DNA of 19,128 nt from an uncultured Prevotella sp. (GCA_946623195.1 CAMOQW010000030.1:1-19128), one strand, 5' to 3'; positions 7,815 to 18,649 are shown, numbered from the stretch's first letter. The notes: generated by a model not told the origin, from the sequence alone. Numbers and translations are program-made.

Positions 7815-10800
7815 TCTGATGCTCGCGCATGTATTCGCGCGGGGTCATTCCATAGAATTTCTTGAAAATCGTTGAGAAGGAGGCTGCATTGTTGAAGCCA
7901 CAGGCGTAGACCACCTCCGTGATGTTCATACCAGGCCGCGACAGTAAGTTTGCGGCCTGTTTCAGTCGCAGGTTGCGGATGAAGTCGTGAGGCGTCTGAC
8001 CCGTCAGTTCCTTCATCTTGCGGTGCAGGTGGACACGGCTGATGCCCACCTCGTCGGCGATGAAATCAACACTCAGGTCGCTGTCGTTCAGATGGCGGTT
8101 GATGGCTGCCATCACCCGCTCCAGCAGCTTTTCATCGGGCGACTTCATCTTGACCTCTTCCACCTGCTGCTCCAGCTGGTCGTTGCGGCCGTACTTGAGG
8201 CGCAGCATCTGGTGAGAGTAGATGAGGTTGACAATCGTACGGCGCAGAATGTCCATATTGAAAGGCTTGATGATATAGGCATCGGCTCCCGTCTCCAAGC
8301 CCTCCAACTGGTCTTCCTCACGACTCTTGGCAGTCAGCAGGATGACGGGGATGTGGCTGGTCGACGGGTTGGCTTTAATCTTCGAACAAAGGGCGTTGCC
8401 GTCCATTTCAGGCATCATGATGTCGCTGATGACGAGGTCAGGGATGGTGCGAAGCACCTCTGATAGTCCTTCGCGGCCGTTGGCACAGGTAGTCACCTCG
8501 TAGTCATTGCCCAGTTCGGCAGCCAGATAGTCACGTATCTCCATGTCGTCTTCCACAATGACAATGCGCTGGCGGCTGCTGGCTTTATGAGGCTCGGCGG
8601 GAGTGGTCTCCTCCTGGAGTTCAGTGACCTCGTCGTCGATGAGGGTCGTGGCATGCGACACATCTTCCTTCTCCACCAGCATCTCTTCGGGTTTCAGGTG
8701 ACTGTTGCCCAGGGGAATGGTGACAATGAATTCGCAGCCCTTGCCGTCGGGCAGGTTGTGGGCGCTGATGGTGCCGTGGTGCAGTTCCACCAGCGAGCGC
8801 GTGAGGTCGAGTCCGATGCCTGTGCCCGTATTGCGGTCGTTGACACTGGTCGGAGTCTGGTAGAACCGGTCGAAAATCTTGTCGAGCTTGTCTTCCGGGA
8901 TGGGTTCACCATTGTCGGCAATAGCGATGGTGGCATTCCGCTCGTCGTGGGTAATGCGGATATCGATTTGTCCTGATGGCGGTGTAAACTTGAAAGCGTT
9001 TGACAGGATATTGACGATAACCTTGTCGAAGTGGGCGCGGTCAATCCATACCGGCAGCAACTCCGTGTCGTGCTCGTAGTTAAATTGGATACGCTTCGAC
9101 TGGGCCTGCTGGGTAAACAGGTTGTGGAGGTCGCAGACAAACGAGATGAGGTCCGTTTCGCACATGTGCATCTGCATCTGTCCCTTCTCAATCTTTCGGA
9201 TATCCATCATCTGGTTGATGAGCCCCAGAATACGTTCGGCATTACGGCGAATGGTTTCGTAGACGCTGCGGCGGTGCGAGTCGTCATCCTGTTTGATGAG
9301 CGACATCAGAGGAGTGACGATGAGAGTCATAGGCGTACGGATCTCATGCGAAATGTTCATAAAGAACTTCAGTTTGGCATCGGCCATCTCTTCGGCATGG
9401 ATATGCTCTTGCAGCCGCAGCCGGTCTTGCTCTTTCCGGCGGCGTATGCGCAGGTATCGCCAAATAGCCGCCGCCACACATAAGGCATAGAAAAGGTAGG
9501 CCAGCGGCGTGCGGTACCAGGGAGCATGGATGGTGACGGTGAAGCAGCGTTCCGGCGTGGAATAGCCGTTCTGTTCAGCCACCACGCAGAAGTCGTAGTT
9601 GCCGGGCGACATGTGGCTCAGCGATATTTCGTTAGCACCCGGTTGCAGACGTACCCACGGTTCGTGGTTGATGCTGTAGCGATAGACCACGTGCTCCGGG
9701 TTGTCGTAGGTCAAGGTCGACATCTGAATGGCAAAGGTATTGTCTTCGGCACTCAGCACGAAGCGGTCGGAGGCCGTCACCGGTGTGGGCGACACCTTCC
9801 AGAGCCCCGACATGGTGGCAGGGGTTATGGGTTCGCCGTTGACAGAGAAGCCGGTCAACTTGACTTCAGCCTTCCATTTGCGCTGTTTGATTTCTTTGGG
9901 GTCAAACCAGCTAACGCCACCCAGTCCGCCGAACAGCATCACACCGTTGGAATCAATGCACGAGGCACCGTCGCTGAATTCGTTCGACTGTAGTCCGTTG
10001 TCTACGAAATAGTTGTTGGTAGTCTCGTTCTTGGGATTCAGGCGGCACAGCCCGTGGTCCGTAGAAATCCATATCATGCCCTGCTGGTCTTGTTCTACTG
10101 ACGAGATACCATTGTCGGCCAGTCCGCTTTCTATGACGTGGGTGTGCATCTTGCGCGTCGTAAGATTGTAGCAGATGAGACCGTCGTTGGTACCGATATA
10201 CAGCTCGTTGCTGAACTCACGGGCTATGCGGGTGGGCGTTCCGTAGTTCAGGCAGTTCTTGCCAAACGTCTTCACCCAATTTTCTGTCTCCATATCCATC
10301 GCACAGACTCCCATCGTGGTTGCCGTGTAGATGCGCCGTCCGTCGGGCGAGATGGAAATCTGCGAGATGTAGTTGTTGGTGATGCTGTTGGCTTTCGGGT
10401 TGTTGGGGGCGTCTTTCGTTTGCTTATACACTTTGAGGTCGCCCGTATTGATGTCTAAGCGCAGCAAGCCCTCCCCCATCGTACCTAACCAGAGCCGGTT
10501 GTGCCGGTCTACTTCCAAGTCGAACACACTGACGGTAGGACCTTGTGGTAATGTCTGGACATGATAGCTCAGCTGCTTGGGGTCTATCCATCCCGTACCT
10601 TCTTTATATGACCCTATCCAGATACGTCCCTGCTGGTCTTCGGTGATTCCCATGATGCTGGCAGGAAACTGCTCCTTGAAGTGTTTCACCATTCTCTTGT
10701 TGGCATCAAAGCAGTAGAGTCCGTCACGGTCGGTACCTATCCATGTATAGCCGTTCCGACTGATATAAACGCTGCTGACACAGGCTGTTCCGATATTGTT

Positions 10801-11805
10801 TCGTGTGCCGTACTTATAGCCCATGTAGTGGAAGCCGCCCGTCTTGGCGGGTTGCATGAAGATGCCCTTCTGCAGGAGTCCCAGCCAGATGTTACCCTGC
10901 TGGTCTTCGGCAATGGAGTACACCTTGGCCGTGTTCAGGTCTACGTCGCGGCTGTAGTACGGATTGTCAGTCAACTGTCCGGTCTTGGGATTGTAGATGG
11001 CCATTCCCAATCCGTCGTAGCCTAACATGATGTCGCCCTTTCTGCCTGTGAAGAGTACGGAGATGTGCTTATGTCCAGTTGCCTCAATATGGACGGGTTG
11101 TTCACCGTCCAGACGGAAGAGGCCGTTGTTCGACGTGGCAATGTAGATACGGCCGTCCTGGTCTTCACAGACATCACGGACACTCCCCAGCTGCTGCTTT
11201 TCCTGGAAATAGCGCTTCAGCGTCTTGCCGTCGTAGCATAGCAGGCCCTGGGTTTCTGTAACCAGCCAGAGGCGTCCCTTGCCGTCTTCCCTCATCTGGA
11301 GTATGGTCTGCAGGTCTTTCAGCATACCGCCCATCTGACGTGCTTCGTCAGCATTCTCCATGCGCAGCACGCCATGAGCCGACGTGCCCACGAGCAGAGT
11401 GCCGTCCTGCCGTTCCAGCAGACAGGTGATGTAGTGGGGCTGGGCTTTGCCCGACAGGTCATAGGTCTTGATGTCGTAGAACCGTTGGCCGTCGTAGCGC
11501 TGGAAGGCTCCGTACATACCTATATAGAACATGCCCTTGCGGTCTTGCAACATACAGTTGACGTAGTTGCTGGCCATTCCCAGATCTCGGTGCAATTCTT
11601 TTTTGAAGATGCGGAACTGGTAACCATCGTAGCGATTCAGTCCGTTACGGGTGGCAACCCAAATAAAGCCATCATGGTCCAGATAGACTTGGGTGGTAAA
11701 GCTGCTCGACATTTGCTTGTCGGCATCAAAATGCTTACCCATCTGCGCTTTTGTTGCAAGCGCCAAGGAGATAGTTAGTAGTGTTAATAGAACTTTACGT
11801 TTCAT
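7777..11805 (-). CDS. Hybrid two-component system sensor/AraC regulator (HTCS)
   Basis: The 1342-residue one-protein signalling chain is laid out as follows: signal peptide 1-21; periplasmic double beta-propeller about 25-640 with repeated Reg_prop motifs (DGFIWVAT, QGNIWLG, QGRIWIGS, HNRLWLGT, QGMIWIST); Y_Y_Y domain about 690-760; one membrane segment about 764-784; HisKA with FFMNISHEIRTP and phospho-acceptor His820; HATPase with N936, D964-N965-G966 and GTGIGLDL; receiver 1080-1195 with EDD 1085-1087, Asp1128 and Lys1180; AraC-type DNA-binding domain about 1225-1330. In Bacteroidota such proteins bind an oligosaccharide in the periplasm and activate the neighbouring polysaccharide-use genes; XynR of Prevotella bryantii is a xylan example. 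Its place beside the esterase-GH3-GH43 operon suggests a xylan ligand. ATG 11805 begins the signal peptide and fits the promoter; an upstream frame to 11874 would read through it. Confidence 0.95.
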   Translation of the reverse strand: MKRKVLLTLLTISLALATKAQMGKHFDADKQMSSSFTTQVYLDHDGFIWVATRNGLNRYDGYQFRIFKKELHRDLGMASNYVNCMLQDRKGMFYIGMYGAFQRYDGQRFYDIKTYDLSGKAQPHYITCLLERQDGTLLVGTSAHGVLRMENADEARQMGGMLKDLQTILQMREDGKGRLWLVTETQGLLCYDGKTLKRYFQEKQQLGSVRDVCEDQDGRIYIATSNNGLFRLDGEQPVHIEATGHKHISVLFTGRKGDIMLGYDGLGMAIYNPKTGQLTDNPYYSRDVDLNTAKVYSIAEDQQGNIWLGLLQKGIFMQPAKTGGFHYMGYKYGTRNNIGTACVSSVYISRNGYTWIGTDRDGLYCFDANKRMVKHFKEQFPASIMGITEDQQGRIWIGSYKEGTGWIDPKQLSYHVQTLPQGPTVSVFDLEVDRHNRLWLGTMGEGLLRLDINTGDLKVYKQTKDAPNNPKANSITNNYISQISISPDGRRIYTATTMGVCAMDMETENWVKTFGKNCLNYGTPTRIAREFSNELYIGTNDGLICYNLTTRKMHTHVIESGLADNGISSVEQDQQGMIWISTDHGLCRLNPKNETTNNYFVDNGLQSNEFSDGASCIDSNGVMLFGGLGGVSWFDPKEIKQRKWKAEVKLTGFSVNGEPITPATMSGLWKVSPTPVTASDRFVLSAEDNTFAIQMSTLTYDNPEHVVYRYSINHEPWVRLQPGANEISLSHMSPGNYDFCVVAEQNGYSTPERCFTVTIHAPWYRTPLAYLFYALCVAAAIWRYLRIRRRKEQDRLRLQEHIHAEEMADAKLKFFMNISHEIRTPMTLIVTPLMSLIKQDDDSHRRSVYETIRRNAERILGLINQMMDIRKIEKGQMQMHMCETDLISFVCDLHNLFTQQAQSKRIQFNYEHDTELLPVWIDRAHFDKVIVNILSNAFKFTPPSGQIDIRITHDERNATIAIADNGEPIPEDKLDKIFDRFYQTPTSVNDRNTGTGIGLDLTRSLVELHHGTISAHNLPDGKGCEFIVTIPLGNSHLKPEEMLVEKEDVSHATTLIDDEVTELQEETTPAEPHKASSRQRIVIVEDDMEIRDYLAAELGNDYEVTTCANGREGLSEVLRTIPDLVISDIMMPEMDGNALCSKIKANPSTSHIPVILLTAKSREEDQLEGLETGADAYIIKPFNMDILRRTIVNLIYSHQMLRLKYGRNDQLEQQVEEVKMKSPDEKLLERVMAAINRHLNDSDLSVDFIADEVGISRVHLHRKMKELTGQTPHDFIRNLRLKQAANLLSRPGMNITEVVYACGFNNAASFSTIFKKFYGMTPREYMREHQTNTPKSTIDEDA

Positions 11806-11810
11806 GACTG

Positions 11811-11843
11811 CAAAGATAGGAAAAATTTTCGAAACGTGCCAAA
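11811..11843 (-). promoter_or_regulatory. Promoter of the HTCS gene, nearly leaderless
   Basis: On the minus strand TTTG (11843-11840) and TATCTTTG (11818-11811) are separated by 21 bp. The predicted start at about 11806 leaves essentially no leader before ATG 11805. The regulator therefore appears to have its own constitutive-type promoter, separate from the enzyme operon. Confidence 0.75.
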
Positions 11844-11853
11844 TAAATACACG

Positions 11854-11900
11854 AAAAATTACGTCATGTAACATCAGAAAGGTCGCATGACGTAATTTTT
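11854..11900 (-). terminator. 15-bp perfect hairpin ending the enzyme operon
   Basis: The arms 11854-11868 and 11886-11900 are exact 15-nt reverse complements with a 17-nt loop. The lower stem is A5/T5, so on the minus strand the hairpin ends in a T-run, as an intrinsic terminator does. It lies 17 bp after the GH43 stop and just upstream of the HTCS promoter, so it would stop operon transcripts from reading into the regulator gene. The stem is not very GC-rich, so a protein-binding palindrome (core ATTACGTCATG) is the alternative. Confidence 0.6.
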
Positions 11901-11917
11901 TACGCTTTTTCCCCCCG

Positions 11918-13969
11918 TTAATTGATCAGAAAAATCTTTTCTCTGCCTTGCCACATGCAGCGCACGGTGGCTCGTCCGTCGGTAATGCTGCTGACTGAAA
12001 TCTTAACAGCGGGGTGGCTGGCAGTGGCCTTCAGCTGAGAGCCGGACTTCAGCGGCGCATACACTTGGTAGTGGTTGCATTCGGTGTAGCCGTTCTGGTT
12101 GCTGGTCATGACGGGCTTTGTTGGAATGTTCAGCTTCTGACCGTCAACGGTGATGGTAATGTCAGGTACTACGGGAGCGCTGACGGCATTGGACTTTCCT
12201 TTCGAGAAGGCGATACCGTGAAGGTCAAACAGTCCCTGCGGCCGCTGTGGCTGCTGCGGGCGTCCACCCCATTGGCCGCGCTGTGGCTGTTCCTGCTGTT
12301 GGATCTGAGGTCCGTCAACCACAAGATAGACGGCATGTTTACCCGACAGGCCTTCCACGAGGGGCACCTCAGCACCGATGGTCATCGCAGTATGCTGCTT
12401 GGCATCGGCCACATCCATTACAGCAATTTCCTGTCCTTTCCACGGGTCATCCAGTTTGACGCGAATCTTGAAGGCTCCTTTGCCGCCGTGCGTGAGGTTC
12501 AGTGAGAGATAGGTGCCGTCGCCTTTTTTGGTGCCCTCAAAGGCCTTGACCCCCTTGGTGTCTTGAACCAGACCGCCGAAGCCGAAGTATTTGAAACCGA
12601 CGATGCCGCCGTTCTGCAGCCCGGCCAAGTCCATCGAGTTGTTCCACACATCGTGATTGTCCTGCATCCAGTTGTTGGCATTAGGACCATACATGAAGCA
12701 GGCCAAGCCGGCAGAATAGTAGGCATAAGGAGGCAGGCCGAAAATCTGGAAGCCCTCGCTGGTCACTTCCGCACCCGTATATTCGTTGCCGTCGGCAGCC
12801 TTGGCCGTCCACTCGGTGTTCTTGGCAAAGGGGTCGTAGCCGGTAATGCGCACCTGCCCGCCCTTGGCTACGGGCTTCTTGTCCCATTCGATTTTTACGG
12901 GAGCCACCATGGCCTGGCGTGCATTGCCGAAACCGCGCGGCGGACGGTGGTAGAAGACGTACCACTGGCCGTTGATTTCCTGTAGCGAACCATGGGTGTT
13001 GTGGCCGGCATTGGTGGTGATGAGTTTCGAACCGTCAGCATCGGCCACCACGCCACGTGAGTCTACCAATACACCACCCGACCGCCAAGGGCCTAACGGT
13101 GAGTCGCCGTAGGCATAGCGCAGAGCCGAATTGGTGTTGCCCAGTCCGTACTCCTTGCCAGAATATCCGGAGAAGACCATCACATATTTGTTGCCTACCT
13201 GGCGGATGCTGCTGGCTTCGAAGAAGTTGAAGTCCAGCGGGTTCTGGCCCTTATAGAGAGCCTTGTATTCGGACCCTTCCTTGTCCAAGAGTTTGCCGTC
13301 ACGGCTACTGGCGGGTATGAACGGGTCTATCAGTTCCGTACCGGGTCGCTTGCTATACATGGTTTGCGGGTCAAGCTGGCAGGCTGTCGAATGCTGGAAT
13401 CCGTAGAACACGTAGGCACGGTAGCCCGTCTGGTAGTCAGGGTCTTTCTTGTTGTCTACGGATTCGATGAACACTGAAGGGTCGAAGTCAATCAACGAGC
13501 CTGGCAGACACTGTGTACCGTCTGCTGTCAGGTTGACCGGTGTGAACGGACCATTGGGGCGGTCGCCCTTGCAGACCGTTGCCACGCGCCGCCACCCACG
13601 CGAATGCGGATAGAGCCAGTAGGTCTTCTTGCCCGTTGTGCGGTCTGTGGTCTCCACCAGGTCGGGGGCATACATCGTGTCCCACTGTCCACCCGTAAAC
13701 CATTTGAAGATGGACCCTTCGTCGCGCCACTGCGACAAGTCCTCAACGGGTGCCGACCACATGCGTACGTCGTTGCCACAATACCGGTCGTAGTGCGTAT
13801 CGTGCGAACCTATGATATATGCACGCAGGCGGCCGGGATTGTCGGGGTCTTCAAACACGCGGGGTTCTCCGTCGGGCAGGTGTTCCCACAGGGGTAGGTA
13901 CGGATTCTGTGCTCTCAACATCATGGCAGTAGAGAGCAAGAACAGGTAGCTGAGAATCTTTTTCATCAT
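11918..13969 (-). CDS. Secreted GH43 glycosidase with CBM6-like domain
   Basis: The 683-residue product has a signal peptide (1-20, cleavage before QNPYLP). A five-bladed propeller GH43 domain spans about 25-370: GEPRVFEDPDNPG near the N-terminus with candidate base Asp41, LIDFDPSVF with Asp163, and FFEASSI with general acid Glu251. NTHGSLQEINGQWYVFYHR (324-342) is typical of the last blade. A CBM6-like beta-sandwich follows (about 400-590), interrupted by a Gln/Pro/Arg-rich stretch at 554-578. Residues 600-683 form a further beta domain I do not recognise. GH43 members are alpha-L-arabinofuranosidases, beta-xylosidases or arabinanases; the operon favours removal of arabinose or xylose from arabinoxylan oligosaccharides. 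The ATG directly abuts the stop of the GH3 gene, so the two are translationally coupled; ATG 13966 is a possible alternative start. Confidence 0.88.
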   Translation of the reverse strand: MMKKILSYLFLLSTAMMLRAQNPYLPLWEHLPDGEPRVFEDPDNPGRLRAYIIGSHDTHYDRYCGNDVRMWSAPVEDLSQWRDEGSIFKWFTGGQWDTMYAPDLVETTDRTTGKKTYWLYPHSRGWRRVATVCKGDRPNGPFTPVNLTADGTQCLPGSLIDFDPSVFIESVDNKKDPDYQTGYRAYVFYGFQHSTACQLDPQTMYSKRPGTELIDPFIPASSRDGKLLDKEGSEYKALYKGQNPLDFNFFEASSIRQVGNKYVMVFSGYSGKEYGLGNTNSALRYAYGDSPLGPWRSGGVLVDSRGVVADADGSKLITTNAGHNTHGSLQEINGQWYVFYHRPPRGFGNARQAMVAPVKIEWDKKPVAKGGQVRITGYDPFAKNTEWTAKAADGNEYTGAEVTSEGFQIFGLPPYAYYSAGLACFMYGPNANNWMQDNHDVWNNSMDLAGLQNGGIVGFKYFGFGGLVQDTKGVKAFEGTKKGDGTYLSLNLTHGGKGAFKIRVKLDDPWKGQEIAVMDVADAKQHTAMTIGAEVPLVEGLSGKHAVYLVVDGPQIQQQEQPQRGQWGGRPQQPQRPQGLFDLHGIAFSKGKSNAVSAPVVPDITITVDGQKLNIPTKPVMTSNQNGYTECNHYQVYAPLKSGSQLKATASHPAVKISVSSITDGRATVRCMWQGREKIFLIN

Positions 13970-16537
13970 TTATTCTATCTTAATAGTTATCTTCTTCAGG
14001 TCTTGGTCAGCAGCACTGTTGCCATAGAGGATGTCGTACTGGCCGGGGATTACGCGCATGGTGTTGCTTTCGGCATCAAAGCATTCGAACGACTGGCGCG
14101 AAAGCTGGATGCCGGCGGTGGCAGTCTGTCCGGCCTTGACGCTGAGCCGCTGGAAGCCGCGCAGTGTTTTCAGCGGACCCTCCGGGTCGTTGTTGTTGCG
14201 GATGTAGACCTGCACCGTTTCCGTACCATCCCGCTGGCCGGTATTGCTGACGGGCACGGTGAGCCGGTAGTCGGTCCACGTGGCATCACCGATTTCAAAC
14301 GTGGTGTAGCTCTGTCCATAGCCGAAGGGGAACAGGGCATCGTTGAAGTAGCGATAGGTGCGTCCCTTCATGGAGTAGTCTTCATAGTCGGGCAACTGGT
14401 CGGAGCGCTTATAGAATGTGACGGGCAGCTTGCCGCCAGGATTGTAGTCGCCAAACAGTACATCGGCTATGGCGTTGCCGCCTTCCTCGCCGGCATACCA
14501 GGCCTGCAGGATGGCGTCGCAGGTTTCTGTCTCGGGCTCCAAGGCTATGGCAGACCCTGAACAGTTGACGTAGATGATGGTCTTGCCCGCTGCTTTCAGC
14601 GCTTTCAGGAAGTCACACTGAACCTTGGGCAGTTCGATGTTGGTGCGGTCGCCGCCCTTGAAGCCCTCGATGTTGACAGGCATTTCCTCACCTTCCAGAC
14701 CTGCCGAGATGCCTCCCACGAATATCACTTTGTCGATGCCTTTCAGCTGGTCGATGATAGCCTGGTAGTTGATGGGGTGTTCGGTAGCCACGTTGATTTT
14801 CATGTTGGCACCCCAGGTCTTGACGTACTGGAAGCGCACTTCGATGTTGTAGGTCTGGCCCTTTTCGCCCTGGATGGCCGTACGGGTCGGCGTGGTGCGC
14901 CAGGTATGGTGGCGCATCTTGCGTTCCCCGTTCACATAGAGTTCGAAATGCCCGCATCCCTCCACGTTGATGACGAACTCGCCATCCTGCCGGGGCGTGT
15001 ACTGTGTCTCGTATTTGGCCGAGAAGTCTTCCAGGTTTACGTTGGGTGCGAAGTTATGCATACCCGCTGTCGTTACGGCCAGTGGCGTGGTGTAGTACTG
15101 GGTGTTGACGGGCTTGCCCTCCATGTCGGTATTGTTCCAGAACGTGCCGCGCAGGCCCTTCTTGCCGTTGATGCCACATTGCGGCAGCAGGCATTCGAAC
15201 ACCTTGTCGTACGTCAGGTCACAACCCTTGAGGTAGGTGGTCTTTTTCTGCTTCTGACGGATGCCATCCAGGATGGTGACGGTCTTGTTGGGCGTGCCGT
15301 TATAGTTGCCCCACATCAACGGTTCATCGTCAGCGTTGGGACCGATGACGGCTATCTTCTCCTTGTTCTTCTGCAAGGGCAGCACGTGTCCCCTGTTCTG
15401 CAGCAGCACCAGACTCTGGCGGGCCATGTCCAGGGCCAGCTGGCGGTGTTCGGCACAATCCATCTTCGAGTAGGGAATCTTCGACCACTCCACCAGCGAC
15501 GCATCGTCCATCTCGCCCAGGTCGAAGCGGCCTTCCAGCAGTCGGATGACGTGCTTGTCAACCTCGTCTTCAGAAATCAGACCTCGGCGTACGGCCTCGG
15601 GAATACTCTTGTAGGCATAGCCGTAGCCGCATTCCACGTCGGTACCGGCTATGGTGGCCTTAGCAGAGGCATGAACGGCATCGGACGAAGACTTGTGGGA
15701 ACTGTAGAAGTCGCTGACGGCACCGCAGTCGCTCACCACCAGATACTCAAAGCCCCACTCGTCGCGCAGGATGTGCTGCAACAGTCGCTGTGAACCGCAG
15801 CAGGGGTCGTCGTCCAGTCGCTGGTAGGCACACATCACCTCGCGCACTTTGGCATCCTGCACCAGAGTCTTGAAGGCAGGCATGTAGGTCTCCCAGAAGT
15901 CGCGGGGCGACACATTGGTCAGGTTGGCCGAATGGCGGGTGTATTCCGGTCCGCTGTGGACGGCATAGTGCTTGGCACAGGCCCATAGCTTGCGGTATTT
16001 GGAGCTTTCTGGTCCTTGCAGGCCCTTCACCACGGCAGTTCCCATCACACTGGTCAGGTAGGGGTCTTCGCCATAGGTCTCCTGGCCGCGCCCCCAGCGT
16101 GGGTCGCGGAAGATGTTGACATTTGGCGTCCATACGGAGAGACTGTGGAATTTCTGGTCTTCGCCACCGTTCTGCATCCGGTGGTGGTACTGAGCACGCA
16201 TCTCGGTACTGGCAGCATCGAAACACTTGTACAGCAGATCGGGATTCCAGGAGGATGCCATGCCTACCGGTTCCGGAAACACGGTGACGTTGCCCATGTT
16301 GGCAGCGCCGTGCAGGGCCTCGCTCCACCAGAAGAATTTCTTGATGCCCAGACGTGGAATAGCGGGACTCTCGTCCAGCATGAGCTGGGCTTTCTCTTCC
16401 AGCGTCAGGCGTTTACACAAATCTGCCGCCCTTTCCTTGGCGGTCAGATTAGGATTCTGAAAAGGCAGCTGCTGTGCCGACACACAGAGGCCGACACAAC
16501 AGGCTGCGAACGTTGATAATAAGTGTTTAGTATTCAT
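13970..16537 (-). CDS. xyl3A: Secreted GH3 beta-xylosidase with PA14 insertion, Xyl3A-like
   Basis: The 855-residue product starts with a signal peptide (about 1-21). The GH3 N-terminal barrel (about 30-350) holds WSEALHG (71-77), WGRGQETYGEDP (148-159), KHYAVHSGPE (189-198) and LVVSDCGAV with nucleophile Asp270. The second domain (about 375-705) is split by a PA14-like insertion at about 460-585. It carries SAGLEGEEMP (611-620), in which Glu615 or Glu617 is the likely acid/base. A fibronectin III-like domain ends the protein (about 755-850). In Prevotella ruminicola 23 a GH3 with the same PA14 insertion, annotated as a beta-glucosidase, was shown to be a beta-xylosidase and named xyl3A; the neighbours here support the same role of releasing xylose from xylo-oligosaccharides. 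Beta-glucosidase activity cannot be excluded. The start is 8 bp after the esterase stop and the stop touches the GH43 start. Confidence 0.88.
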   Translation of the reverse strand: MNTKHLLSTFAACCVGLCVSAQQLPFQNPNLTAKERAADLCKRLTLEEKAQLMLDESPAIPRLGIKKFFWWSEALHGAANMGNVTVFPEPVGMASSWNPDLLYKCFDAASTEMRAQYHHRMQNGGEDQKFHSLSVWTPNVNIFRDPRWGRGQETYGEDPYLTSVMGTAVVKGLQGPESSKYRKLWACAKHYAVHSGPEYTRHSANLTNVSPRDFWETYMPAFKTLVQDAKVREVMCAYQRLDDDPCCGSQRLLQHILRDEWGFEYLVVSDCGAVSDFYSSHKSSSDAVHASAKATIAGTDVECGYGYAYKSIPEAVRRGLISEDEVDKHVIRLLEGRFDLGEMDDASLVEWSKIPYSKMDCAEHRQLALDMARQSLVLLQNRGHVLPLQKNKEKIAVIGPNADDEPLMWGNYNGTPNKTVTILDGIRQKQKKTTYLKGCDLTYDKVFECLLPQCGINGKKGLRGTFWNNTDMEGKPVNTQYYTTPLAVTTAGMHNFAPNVNLEDFSAKYETQYTPRQDGEFVINVEGCGHFELYVNGERKMRHHTWRTTPTRTAIQGEKGQTYNIEVRFQYVKTWGANMKINVATEHPINYQAIIDQLKGIDKVIFVGGISAGLEGEEMPVNIEGFKGGDRTNIELPKVQCDFLKALKAAGKTIIYVNCSGSAIALEPETETCDAILQAWYAGEEGGNAIADVLFGDYNPGGKLPVTFYKRSDQLPDYEDYSMKGRTYRYFNDALFPFGYGQSYTTFEIGDATWTDYRLTVPVSNTGQRDGTETVQVYIRNNNDPEGPLKTLRGFQRLSVKAGQTATAGIQLSRQSFECFDAESNTMRVIPGQYDILYGNSAADQDLKKITIKIE

Positions 16538-16545
16538 CGTTGTTG

Positions 16546-18483
<1,938 letters not shown>

Positions 18484-18501
18484 TTATTTTGATTTCTACT
18501 G

Positions 18502-18509
18502 CAAATTTA
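18502..18509 (-). promoter_or_regulatory. -7 element of the xylan esterase-GH3-GH43 operon
   Basis: Minus-strand TAAATTTG fits TAnnTTTG. No TTTG occurs 19-21 bp upstream, where the sequence is purine-rich instead. The missing -33 box is what one expects of an activator-dependent promoter, here presumably under the HTCS. The predicted start near 18497 leaves a leader of about 23 nt. Confidence 0.6.
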
Positions 18510-18540
18510 CAAAACTCCTTTCCTTCGTTCCTTTTTCTTT

Positions 18541-18606
18541 GTAACATTTTGTTATGCTGCGTTTTCCTGCGTCTGGCCCGTTTACTTTCCGAAAATTCCA
18601 TGTTAC
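18541..18606. promoter_or_regulatory. Candidate HTCS operator region
   Basis: A tandem direct repeat CTGCGT-TTTC-CTGCGT (18557-18572, 10-bp period) lies about 60-75 bp upstream of the predicted operon start. It is flanked by an inverted pair, GTAACAT (18541-18547) and ATGTTAC (18600-18606). AraC-type domains commonly bind direct repeats spaced by one helical turn, so this is a reasonable activator site. It is inferred from pattern and position only. Confidence 0.35.
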
Positions 18607-18637
18607 ATACGGGAAAGACAGTTTGCAAAAATCACCT

Positions 18638-18645
18638 TATCTTTG
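18638..18645 (+). promoter_or_regulatory. -7 element for a candidate small RNA
   Basis: Plus-strand TATCTTTG is a perfect -7 box, but no TTTG sits at 19-21 bp; the nearest (18622-18625) is 12 bp upstream. The predicted start, about 18650, coincides with the base of a hairpin at 18651-18668. Confidence 0.4.
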
Positions 18646-18649
18646 CACT

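Noticed and set aside
14777..15793. Long plus-strand open frame (338 codons) opposite the GH3 gene
   Set aside because: It lies fully antisense to a gene with clear domains and catalytic motifs, shows no family features and mirrors the G+C-rich codon pattern of the GH3 gene.
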